From positions 116,977-180,976 of the forward strand of contig JBGCFG010000030.1 in the NCBI GenBank assembly GCA_045106815.1: 64,000 nucleotides of DNA, written 5' to 3'. The notes under the pieces were generated by a model. It saw nothing but the letters and a program-made list of their open reading frames with translations. It had not been told where the DNA came from and did not search any database. Both the position numbers and the translations under genes were made by a program. Below are positions 9,013 through 16,346 of this stretch, in pieces; positions within the stretch are counted from its first letter, which is position 1; each line of letters starts with the position of its first letter. Source of the DNA: JAUIAI01 sp045106815. Lineage in GTDB: Bacteria > Pseudomonadota > Gammaproteobacteria > Burkholderiales > Burkholderiaceae_E.

Positions 9013-9750
9013 ATGACCACCACCAAAACCCTGCGCCAGCGAATGCGCGATGGGGAAATTCTCGTTGCCTTGCGCGGCACACTCAAAACCAGCAAAGATG
9101 AACTCGAGAAGATTTGGTCATCAGGCCGTTACGACTACATCTGGATTGACCTGCAACACACAGCTTTCAATGAACCCGATTTAGCCGCGTATTGCCTGGC
9201 AGCTGAATCGCTTGGCATTGATGTTCAAATTCGAATTCCACATACCTACCAAGCCTATCTGGTTGGGCGCTATCTTGATTTTGGGCCTAGTGCAGCGCTG
9301 ATTCCTGAGGTCATGGAAGAGTCAACTGTCGATGACGCGATTGCCTATGCCTACTACGGCCCAATTGGCCGCCGAAGCTGGGGCGGTTTTGATCGTCGTG
9401 GTTTGCGCGGTGCTGCCAAAGGCATGAACCGACTTGAATACGCAGCTTGGTGGAACGACTACGTAGTGCTGGGCATTCAGGTTGAGTCTGTCGAAGCTGT
9501 CAGCAATATTGCCCAGCTCGCGAAACCGGGAATCAGCGTCGTCACCTTTGGCCCCAACGATTTGTCGTTTAGCCTGGACGCACATCCGCACTACCCGCTT
9601 CGCACGGTAGATGACTGCATGCGGAATGTCGCGGAGCAACTCAAAGGCACGCAGATTGCGTTAGCGATGGGAACACCATCGATACCCGAACAACGCGACC
9701 AATTTCTGAAAATGGGGATCACGCTCTTTCAAGAAGACGCCCCCGCATAG
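9013..9750 (+). CDS. HpcH/HpaI family class II aldolase
   Basis: A 245-residue aldolase. The ATG at 9013 (MTTTKTLRQRM) was chosen because the family fold starts there. The key family positions appear intact: His in WIDLQHT, Arg in VQIRIP, the Gln-x-Glu metal site in GVQVES, and Asp in FGPNDLS. Family members split 4-hydroxy-2-oxoacids or 2-keto-3-deoxy sugar acids to pyruvate plus an aldehyde. It follows the TIM-barrel gene by 20 bp, consistent with a late step of sugar-acid breakdown. The Glu usually found before the active-site His (DxEH) is Gln here, which may affect specificity. Confidence 0.85.
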   Translation: MTTTKTLRQRMRDGEILVALRGTLKTSKDELEKIWSSGRYDYIWIDLQHTAFNEPDLAAYCLAAESLGIDVQIRIPHTYQAYLVGRYLDFGPSAALIPEVMEESTVDDAIAYAYYGPIGRRSWGGFDRRGLRGAAKGMNRLEYAAWWNDYVVLGIQVESVEAVSNIAQLAKPGISVVTFGPNDLSFSLDAHPHYPLRTVDDCMRNVAEQLKGTQIALAMGTPSIPEQRDQFLKMGITLFQEDAPA

Positions 9751-9797
9751 ACTGCTCGATCATCTATTCCGAGTAAGCAATCAATCCGGAGAATTGA

Positions 9798-10766
9798 ATG
9801 GCCAGCAAGATGGCGATTATCGGACTTGGCATCATGGGGCGGCGCATGCTCGACAATGTGATGACGCATCCCGTGTTTGAAGTTTGCGGTGTATGGGACC
9901 CATCAGAGCACGCCATCGCCAAAGCCCGCGAGCTAGCGCCTGAAGTCCATGTTGCTTCATCCGCTGAGGCGGCAATGACCGGTGCAGATGTTGTTTATCT
10001 CGCTTGTCCGCCTGGCCCGCGTAAAGCCTATGCGCTACAGGCAGGCGCAACAGGCCAAGGCGTGTTCATGGAAAAGCCGCTAGGCACTGACAATGCCGAA
10101 AGCACTGATTTGGCAGCGCGGCTTTCATCAACTCGCTTAAAGCCTGTAGTGAACTTCACGCAGGCATCTTCGATCGGCTTTGACAAACTACGCGAAGCAA
10201 TCGCAAAGCAAGAAACTGGCGAACTAATCGGTATCGATATTGTTGTGAACTATCCGGCCTGGCCACGCGCCTGGCAGATTGAAGCTGACTGGCTACGGTT
10301 TCGCGATGAGGGCGGCTACACCCGAGAAGTTATTTCGCACTTTCTGTTTCTCGCGAGCCGTTTCCTGGGTCCTTTGCACTTACAAACCGCTTGCCCGAGA
10401 TACCCATCAGATGCCAGCTTATGTGAGCTGGACATGCTCGCGCGACTTAAGTCTGATCGTGGACAGGTCGTGAACGTCATCGGAACAACCGGCGGCCAAC
10501 AACCTGATCGTCAGGAAGTCACCGTTAAAGGGACAAAGCGCTCATATCAGTTTCGAGAGTTTTATCAACTCTGGCAATCCGATGGTGGGCCCTGGACAGA
10601 AACGATTGACTGGTCAAAAGGTGAAGACCCCAGACGCAGTGCTTTGCAACGTCAGCTCACAGAGTTAGATAACTGGCTACACGGGCGCAATCATAAACTG
10701 GCGACTATCGATGAAGCGCTTGCCGTGCAAACTCTGGTCGAAGGCATGCTGGTAGGCAGGCCATGA
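9798..10766 (+). CDS. Gfo/Idh/MocA family oxidoreductase
   Basis: A 322-residue NAD(P)-dependent dehydrogenase. The N-terminal Rossmann motif GLGIMGRRM is at about residues 9-17, the family signature EKPLG lies near residue 92, and an alpha/beta C-terminal domain follows. A GGAGA site lies 6 bases before the ATG. Enzymes of this family oxidise sugar hydroxyls, typically at C1, C2 or C3. It overlaps the next gene by 4 bp (ATGA) and follows the aldolase by 47 bp. It is therefore likely the redox step of the same pathway. Confidence 0.87.
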   Translation: MASKMAIIGLGIMGRRMLDNVMTHPVFEVCGVWDPSEHAIAKARELAPEVHVASSAEAAMTGADVVYLACPPGPRKAYALQAGATGQGVFMEKPLGTDNAESTDLAARLSSTRLKPVVNFTQASSIGFDKLREAIAKQETGELIGIDIVVNYPAWPRAWQIEADWLRFRDEGGYTREVISHFLFLASRFLGPLHLQTACPRYPSDASLCELDMLARLKSDRGQVVNVIGTTGGQQPDRQEVTVKGTKRSYQFREFYQLWQSDGGPWTETIDWSKGEDPRRSALQRQLTELDNWLHGRNHKLATIDEALAVQTLVEGMLVGRP

Positions 10767-11191
10767 GTCAGGCGCAGATCTGGGAACCCGTTCGTGGCTT
10801 GGCTGTGCCTTGCGCGGACATATCGCTGAACTGGACTTCAGGCACCAATGCCCAACTTGTCGTGCAAATGCATTTCTCTCGGGTAAGAGGCGGCTACGAC
10901 TCCGATCTTGAGTTGAGCTTTAAGGATGCGATGTATTTCGCCTGGGAAGACGAATCACTCAATGTGATGCCAATTCCCAAAGATTTGCCTTTGTGCAAAG
11001 ACCCCGCGTTCTCTGATTGGGTTTATCCCACGCTCGTCCTGAGTGATTCACCAATGGCATCAGGCTATGCCGACAAAGCGTTTGAAAAGGATGATCCGCA
11101 ACACGCGAATGTTGGACACTTCTTGCTGGTATCGATGAATGATGTGTTGCAAGTGATTTCTGTCGGCGTACCAGACGTTGAGGTTAGGTGA
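10763..11191 (+). CDS. Protein of unknown function, last gene of sugar operon
   Basis: A 142-residue soluble protein with no signal peptide, starting at an ATGA overlap with the dehydrogenase stop, so translation is coupled. It has alternating beta-type segments (QLVVQMHFSRVRGG, LELSFKDAMYFAWEDES) and a C-terminal FLLVSMNDVLQVISV. The F-x-D-x-x-x-F-x-x-x-x-E and S-D-S patterns recall small unassigned beta-rich proteins; I do not recognise a named family. The tight coupling argues for a role alongside the dehydrogenase, perhaps as a subunit. Confidence 0.7.
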   Translation: MSQAQIWEPVRGLAVPCADISLNWTSGTNAQLVVQMHFSRVRGGYDSDLELSFKDAMYFAWEDESLNVMPIPKDLPLCKDPAFSDWVYPTLVLSDSPMASGYADKAFEKDDPQHANVGHFLLVSMNDVLQVISVGVPDVEVR

Positions 11192-11251
11192 GGGGCACAG
11201 ACTCACACGCTATTTGCCAGACACAAGGCCGTTGTCTACGCATAGACACTG

Positions 11252-11689
11252 TCAGTCAGTATCTATGACATGGGTTGCCGTCGCGTCGTCGATTGCCACA
11301 AATCCGAGTTTCTCATAGAACTTTCCTGTTGCTCTGTCTGGAGCTCGGAGTCGAAGTTTTTTAAAAGTGGGGTTCAAATTCTCAAGACACTGCCTAACTA
11401 AAATACTGCCCAGACCATCAGACCGATGGGCGGGCGACACATACAAGTGACGCAGCCTCGCGATATGGGGATCGGTCACGTAGGGGTCAATGTTCAGACC
11501 ACAGATACCGACAACTTTGTTGTTCAAGTACGCTGCCAAGAGAAACTCACCAACCCGGTCGAAATGATTGGAATCATTGTTCCATTCACTCTCTAACCGA
11601 CGTACGAATGCAAACCCCTCTGCCTCGCTTTGCTGCACCAGCTCTCCTAAATCGGGCGGCAAAACTGTAATTCGCTTAACAAGAAGCAT
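11252..11689 (-). CDS. GNAT family N-acetyltransferase
   Basis: A 145-residue acetyltransferase. The central strand IARLRHLYVSPAHRSDGLGSILVRQCL contains the acetyl-CoA pyrophosphate-binding loop (R-x-x-G-x-G/S type) at about residues 82-108. The C-terminal FYEKLGFVAIDD segment is the usual GNAT finish. It is unrelated to the other GNAT protein near 5 kb beyond the shared fold. It is convergent with the sugar operon, with a 60 bp gap. Acceptor unknown. Confidence 0.85.
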   Translation of the reverse strand: MLLVKRITVLPPDLGELVQQSEAEGFAFVRRLESEWNNDSNHFDRVGEFLLAAYLNNKVVGICGLNIDPYVTDPHIARLRHLYVSPAHRSDGLGSILVRQCLENLNPTFKKLRLRAPDRATGKFYEKLGFVAIDDATATHVIDTD

Positions 11690-11842
11690 CGGAGAAGTCC
11701 TAACTAAAGGCAGATAGTTCAGACAACTTATCGCATGTCACGACAGATCGAGCGTCAACATCGAAAGTGAGAGGTCGCGATGAGGGTCTCCCACCGCGCA
11801 TGTTTACCCCGACCAGCGTAAGCTAGGTCATATCCGGCCGGG

Positions 11843-12205
11843 TTAGCGACGAAAACCTGTTTCCATCGTAAAGTAAGTCGGATTAAGCGCTGCGAGCGGG
11901 CCTTGCAATTTTGCAAGCTCATCAGCCGGACCGTGCACCTCCAGCAAGTCGAGCGATGCAATTCCTAGGGCTTGCTTTAGCAACGCATCAACATTTTCAA
12001 GATGCGCGAGCACGCCTGCAGCATCGTCATATCCTTCGCGGCAATGCGCCCGCTGCCCGGCAAAGCTGAAACCGTAAAAACGCACAGCGGATTCATTCTT
12101 GGTGCGCTCAACCATCTGTTCGCCGAGCGCCTTAAAGTCGTCTAGCTTGCCATCCTGAACGGTGAAGTACGGCACCAGCGTGCATACCTTGTCTTCCAAA
12201 GCCAT
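11843..12205 (-). CDS. Putative monooxygenase/ABM-like domain protein
   Basis: A 120-residue protein. The ATG at 12205 (MALEDKVC) is preferred to an upstream in-frame start because a perfect CAGGAGA ribosome site lies just before it. The N-terminal strand TLVPYFTVQDGKLDDFKALGEQM and the later KNESAVRFYGFSFAG and DDAAGVLAHLENVDALL match the layout of antibiotic-biosynthesis-monooxygenase (ABM) ferredoxin-like dimers. No cofactor is needed in that family, and some members oxidise quinols. The specific reaction is unknown. It lies downstream of the DUF4197 gene with a hairpin between them. Confidence 0.65.
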   Translation of the reverse strand: MALEDKVCTLVPYFTVQDGKLDDFKALGEQMVERTKNESAVRFYGFSFAGQRAHCREGYDDAAGVLAHLENVDALLKQALGIASLDLLEVHGPADELAKLQGPLAALNPTYFTMETGFRR

Positions 12206-12225
12206 GTGTCTCTCCTGTTTTATTA

Positions 12226-12256
12226 GTGGATGCCGCAGCGGTTGCGCGGCATCCAC
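12226..12256 (-). other. Strong intercistronic hairpin
   Basis: A perfect 11-bp inverted repeat: GTGGATGCCGC at 12226-12236, a 9-base loop, and its complement at 12246-12256. It lies between the DUF4197 stop and the ribosome site of the ABM-like gene. On the minus strand the bases after the stem are TAATAAAAC, with no U-run, so it is not a standard terminator. It more likely protects or separates the upstream message, or attenuates expression of the downstream gene. Confidence 0.6.
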
Positions 12257-12275
12257 TCATTCTAAGGGGCGAGGC

Positions 12276-13031
12276 TTATTGTGAGGCAAACACTTTTTTC
12301 AATAGCTCAGTCGTGCGAGCAGCCGGATTTTCACGAATGGCTTTTTCTTCCTGCGCCAGGTATTTGAAGATCCCGTCCATCCCTTTGCTGACAACATGAC
12401 CTGTTAGGTCTGCATCCACTTTGGGCGCAAGCGGAATTCTCTTGTACCGATCCGCGAGCTGGTTAAAGGTATTGACCGCCCCGACCTGAGAAAGCGAATT
12501 ATCAACAATGGGACGCATGTCACTGGCTAGCTGTGACCGGGTTTTAGATTCAAAGAATTTTGTAGCGGCATCATCAGGGCCACTCAGGATGCTTTTGGCA
12601 TCTTCAACAGACATCTGCTTGATGGCCCCCAGGAAGAGCGTCTTGGCCTTGGGGGTCGCCAACTCTGCTGCTTCATTCAGCTTGTTCTCAAGATTGTTGA
12701 ACGAACCATCTAAGCCCACTTTGGCCGCAAAGTCACGCGCCTTGGCCAGGGTTGAGGGTAAAGGGATCCGGACCGACTCATCAGCACTGAAGCCACCGGC
12801 GCTACCGAGTTGTCCTACGACTGCAGTCGAGCCCTTACTCAGGGCTTCCTTCAGCCCGGCCGTAATTTCATCAATTGATAATGCGCCACCCACGCCCTTG
12901 AGCAATCCGGACTTCTGCAATTGATCAGCCAGCTGGCCGGTGTTGGAGCAACCTGCAAGGACAACAGTGGTCGTCAGGGCTGCGGCAGTCAGGGCTCTGA
13001 TCAATACGGGGCGAGGCAAAGCAATCTTCAT
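12276..13031 (-). CDS. DUF4197 domain lipoprotein
   Basis: A 251-residue protein with a lipoprotein signal peptide. The hydrophobic stretch ends in the lipobox LAGC, with Cys at about residue 28. The DUF4197 domain fills the rest: EITAGLKEALSKGSTAVVGQLG, VRIPLPSTL, FLGAIKQMSVEDAKSILSG and ATKFFESKTRSQL are the typical segments. It is probably anchored in the outer membrane or periplasmic face. The family has no known function. It is a monocistronic or two-gene unit with the ABM-like protein. Confidence 0.88.
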   Translation of the reverse strand: MKIALPRPVLIRALTAAALTTTVVLAGCSNTGQLADQLQKSGLLKGVGGALSIDEITAGLKEALSKGSTAVVGQLGSAGGFSADESVRIPLPSTLAKARDFAAKVGLDGSFNNLENKLNEAAELATPKAKTLFLGAIKQMSVEDAKSILSGPDDAATKFFESKTRSQLASDMRPIVDNSLSQVGAVNTFNQLADRYKRIPLAPKVDADLTGHVVSKGMDGIFKYLAQEEKAIRENPAARTTELLKKVFASQ

Positions 13032-13112
13032 GTTCTAGCGTCCTTAAAGGGTGGTGCGACCAGGGCACCGTATTGTTTGATTGAGATGAGAGAAGTGAGC
13101 AGCTAAGCAGCG

Positions 13113-14303
13113 CTAATCGTGCGCGCCGCGCTGATAGATATCTGATCGAAACTGGACTTGCCCGTCCGTATCGACCCAGGCGCTGAAATAGGCCAGATGA
13201 ATCGGGACTGCCGTCTCTAAATTGACAGTTCTGGCTTCGTAGCTGTGAAGCACTTTCCCGATCGCGTCCAGATCTGCATATGGGGTGTCTTCCAAAAGCC
13301 AGGCTGTGAGTTCAACAATCCGGGCAACCCGCACACAGCCGGCGCTCATTGCCCTAGCGGGCCGAGCAAACAGCCAGGTCTGGGGCGAGTCGTGCAGGAA
13401 AATCGCATCAGCGTTAGGCATGTCCAAGCGGATGCGTCCCAGCGGATTACGTGGTCCGGCCGGCTTCTCGAACAGGATCTGCCCTGGTGACAGCCCAGCG
13501 AGCGCCTGCTCGCGAGTCAAACGTTGGCCTGTTGCGGCATGGAATAGTTCATAACCTTCTCTGGCCAGGTACTGGGGATCTTTGGCCAGCGCCGGGTAAA
13601 GACGGCTGGCCACGATGCTGGGCGGTACATGCCAGCGCGGATGGAAGTTGACTGCTCGCACCCTTGTGTCTAGCACCGGCGTTTTATGGTGACGCTTGCC
13701 GACAACAACGGCACTTCGGATCTCAATCTTGCCGTGACGGATGCCGGAGACCTCGAAAGCCGGAATATTGACCAGTAAGTAGCGATCGCCACGAATAACA
13801 TCGGCGAGTCGATTCAGCTCAATGAGGCTCTGCGTTAGTTGCTGCGCCCGGTCCCATGGAGATGTATTGAGCGCCTGCCAGGTTTCGGGCCAGACCAGGC
13901 CATCGGGTAGCAAGCCGTGGCGACGCTGAAACTTCTTAACGGCGAGGCTTAATTGTGCATCTGACACCGGGACCGACGAGTCTGCATTAGGTGGCAGTTC
14001 TCTTGTTGCCATGAGGCGAGCGATAACCCACGCACGTTGCGGATCATTGAGTGCACTGCCACTGTGAGCATCAAGTCGACGCGCTGGCGCTGGTTCCCAT
14101 GCTTGTTGCCGCGTTAGCTTTTCGTAGTGAGCAATCGCCGCCGCAACCTTCGATCGGGCCCCAGTCGAGGTAAACGGATTGCGATCGTCGCGCGCACTCA
14201 CTGGCACGGTGACCACTAGGGTTAGCGACAAGCCAAAAGTGGTTAGCCACCGCATTGCGCGGTCAAAACGAAAATGGAGAAGACGATGCATTGAGCGCCG
14301 CAC
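13113..14303 (-). CDS. L,D-transpeptidase with peptidoglycan-binding domain (YcbB-like)
   Basis: A 396-residue exported protein (GTG 14303, or ATG 14291, starts the signal segment). A PGBD1-type domain lies around residues 105-150 (LSLAVKKFQRRHGLLPDG). It is followed by a YkuD catalytic domain with the His in FLHDSP and the active-site Cys in MSAGCVRV near residue 320. The enzyme makes 3-3 crosslinks in peptidoglycan or attaches proteins to it in the periplasm. It is much shorter than Escherichia coli YcbB (about 615 residues), mostly because the N-terminal scaffold is reduced. Minus strand, upstream of the DUF4197 gene. Confidence 0.87.
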   Translation of the reverse strand: MRRSMHRLLHFRFDRAMRWLTTFGLSLTLVVTVPVSARDDRNPFTSTGARSKVAAAIAHYEKLTRQQAWEPAPARRLDAHSGSALNDPQRAWVIARLMATRELPPNADSSVPVSDAQLSLAVKKFQRRHGLLPDGLVWPETWQALNTSPWDRAQQLTQSLIELNRLADVIRGDRYLLVNIPAFEVSGIRHGKIEIRSAVVVGKRHHKTPVLDTRVRAVNFHPRWHVPPSIVASRLYPALAKDPQYLAREGYELFHAATGQRLTREQALAGLSPGQILFEKPAGPRNPLGRIRLDMPNADAIFLHDSPQTWLFARPARAMSAGCVRVARIVELTAWLLEDTPYADLDAIGKVLHSYEARTVNLETAVPIHLAYFSAWVDTDGQVQFRSDIYQRGAHD

Positions 14304-14412
14304 ACCCGGTAAGGGCGGGATAGCTTGAGTTTTGATGGCCCCGTACTATATCTCTGAAATTAGCTTCCTGCTGATTGAGATATAAACGAAATGGGCAGCT
14401 AAGTGTAAGTAA

Positions 14413-15732
14413 CTACTCACTTGTCTCGCCGTATTTACTCTGATGCTGGATACGGGCATTAACGATCCAGTCATCACGCTCGATTCGGCCACGAAAGTCT
14501 TTTAACTGCTCGTCAAAGTAGATGACATCATCCGGGGTCCACGCGGCGATTTGTTGGTACTGGTAAATCCCGAGCCGATTCAACATGCGCTCAAGCACCG
14601 GACCAATGCCGCGAATGCGCTTGAGGTTATCGATCTGATCAGGCATCGGTGATTGATGCAGCCCAGTGGTCTCGTTCGCCGTCAGTGCGATGACGGTAGA
14701 TTCGGGCCTGTCAGTTGTGACCGCGTCGATTTGCTGTATTTCCAACTCCGCGTGCAGCGATTCGATCTGGGCGTCTCGTTCTTTGAGTTGTTGGGCCAAT
14801 CGATCCCGTTCGGCCTCTCGCGCACTCACTGCAAGCGGTAGTCCCAGCAGAGGAGCAAGCTGTGATTTCAAGCGCTCAATCTCGGCGTCTTGTTCAGCCA
14901 GTTGAAGCATCAACTCCTCGGGGAGATCGTTTGCCGCGTTTGACAGTGGGCCATCGGCCATCAGGTCTGGCTCCATCTCCTTAAGTGTCCGGATTGCCTG
15001 CTGCCGGACGGGTCGTCTACGATCACCAAATTTAACGAGCGTTTCGGCAAAGCGAGTACTCACTAACTCAATAGATGTTTGACCTTCGATTGACTCGCTA
15101 AGATCGGGCTCAGACAAGCTTTCTGGCCCAAGATCAGTCAACGGAACCTCTACTGACGTGGGTCGTGGCGGCCTGATGTTGAGTGGCTCGGTATCTGCTA
15201 CCCAGTCTTCAGCGCTGTCGATCTCATCAGTTGTTTGGCGGCGTTCCTCCCCAGACCATTTGGCATAATGGCCATCGGTCGAACCCAGGAAGGCTTGACC
15301 CATCTGACGCGAGGCTTTGGTAAAGCCAGCGCCAAGCGCCGCTTTGTCGGTAATCTCGTGAACGGATTTTTCACCGACCTTGTCAGCCGGGCTTGTCGCT
15401 AGCCGCGCCGAACCTGCAGGACCACCGGCGCCGGCAGCCTGGAGATTAGCGTATCGCACCGCAAGTTCAGCATGTTCCGACTCGAGGCGATCTTGTTCGC
15501 GTGAGAGTCTGACCTTGTCCTGACGAAGCAACTCCGCAGTCTGCCGACGCTCGACAAGTCGGTCCCGGGCAACAATCAGCTTTTGTGAGAGCCGTCGACG
15601 GTCAGCACGGAGTTTTTCGATTTGCTCCGACAGCGTGGCCTGATGTCGCCGCATGAGCAGCCAGGCGATTAACAGGCCAGTGAGAAACAAGACGGGCAAA
15701 AGTAGCATTGGTGTGGTCGCAGTCACTTCCAT
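14413..15732 (-). CDS. Membrane-anchored coiled-coil protein with C-terminal helix-hairpin-helix-like domain
   Basis: A 439-residue protein. An N-terminal transmembrane segment (residues 8-26) is followed by a coiled coil rich in Arg/Glu/Gln (about 28-95). A long, variable acidic middle with a second coiled coil (about 270-335) comes next. The C-terminal domain at about 365-430 contains LKRIRGIGPVLERMLNRLGI and IAAWTPDDV, the motif of helix-3-turn-helix domains seen in proteins annotated as predicted 5' DNA nuclease or fused to NuoE-type proteins. DNA binding is possible but unshown. It lies just beyond the atp operon terminator on the same strand. Confidence 0.7.
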   Translation of the reverse strand: MEVTATTPMLLLPVLFLTGLLIAWLLMRRHQATLSEQIEKLRADRRRLSQKLIVARDRLVERRQTAELLRQDKVRLSREQDRLESEHAELAVRYANLQAAGAGGPAGSARLATSPADKVGEKSVHEITDKAALGAGFTKASRQMGQAFLGSTDGHYAKWSGEERRQTTDEIDSAEDWVADTEPLNIRPPRPTSVEVPLTDLGPESLSEPDLSESIEGQTSIELVSTRFAETLVKFGDRRRPVRQQAIRTLKEMEPDLMADGPLSNAANDLPEELMLQLAEQDAEIERLKSQLAPLLGLPLAVSAREAERDRLAQQLKERDAQIESLHAELEIQQIDAVTTDRPESTVIALTANETTGLHQSPMPDQIDNLKRIRGIGPVLERMLNRLGIYQYQQIAAWTPDDVIYFDEQLKDFRGRIERDDWIVNARIQHQSKYGETSE

Positions 15733-15840
15733 GACAGAAAATTAGCTGATGTAAGAAGCTCCGTCAGTAGCAAATTGGGTCACAGCGTCAAATGCAACCA
15801 TTTGCATCAATTCAGTCGCCTCGAATGCAACTCACAAAAG

Positions 15841-15872
15841 AAAACGCCCCCTACCTTAGGTAGAGGGCGTTT
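15841..15872 (-). terminator. Intrinsic terminator of the atp operon
   Basis: The stem AAACGCCC-CTAC pairs with GTAG-GGGCGTTT around a 4-base loop, with a one-base imperfection. It is followed on the minus strand by TTTTCTTTT. It is placed 40 bp beyond the atpC stop, so it ends the nine-gene atp transcript. The A-run on the other side makes it potentially bidirectional, although no plus-strand gene ends nearby. Confidence 0.85.
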
Positions 15873-15913
15873 CAGTGACTCGGCCAGGCTTGCGACGCTC
15901 CAAAGTCAAGCCA

Positions 15914-16333
15914 TCACTTTCCCCGTAGCTTACGGATGGCGGCAATTTGAGCAGCCATCATCGCGAACTCCGATTGCGCTCGCGCGAAATCGAGATCGCT
16001 CTTGGCGTTGGCCATTGCTTCTTCCGCATGCTTCTGCGCCTCAGCAGCTTTGGCTTCATCAAGATCATGAGCACGAATCGCTGTGTCGGCCAGAACCGTC
16101 ACATGATCGGGCTGCACCTCAAGAATGCCACCTGCGACAAACACAAATTCTTCTTCGCTTTGATTGGCCACTTTGATTCTGACCGCACCCGGCTTGACAC
16201 GGGTGATGAGCGGCATGTGTTGAGGGTAGATCCCCAACTCGCCAGCCTCACCCGGTAAAGCGACGAATTCGGCCTCGCCCTCGAAGATGGACTCTTCTGC
16301 GCTGACGACGTCGATTTGAAAGGTATGTGCCAT
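15914..16333 (-). CDS. atpC: F1 ATP synthase epsilon subunit
   Basis: A 139-residue subunit of the central stalk. The N-terminal beta-sandwich (FQIDVVSAEESIFEGEAEFVALPG, with GELGIYPQHMPLIT) spans residues 3-90. The C-terminal helical hairpin (AKAAEAQKHAEEAMANAKS) can inhibit rotation. It is the last gene of the atp operon, 13 bp after atpD, and is followed by the terminator. Confidence 0.97.
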   Translation of the reverse strand: MAHTFQIDVVSAEESIFEGEAEFVALPGEAGELGIYPQHMPLITRVKPGAVRIKVANQSEEEFVFVAGGILEVQPDHVTVLADTAIRAHDLDEAKAAEAQKHAEEAMANAKSDLDFARAQSEFAMMAAQIAAIRKLRGK

Positions 16334-16346
16334 TAGGGAATTCCGC

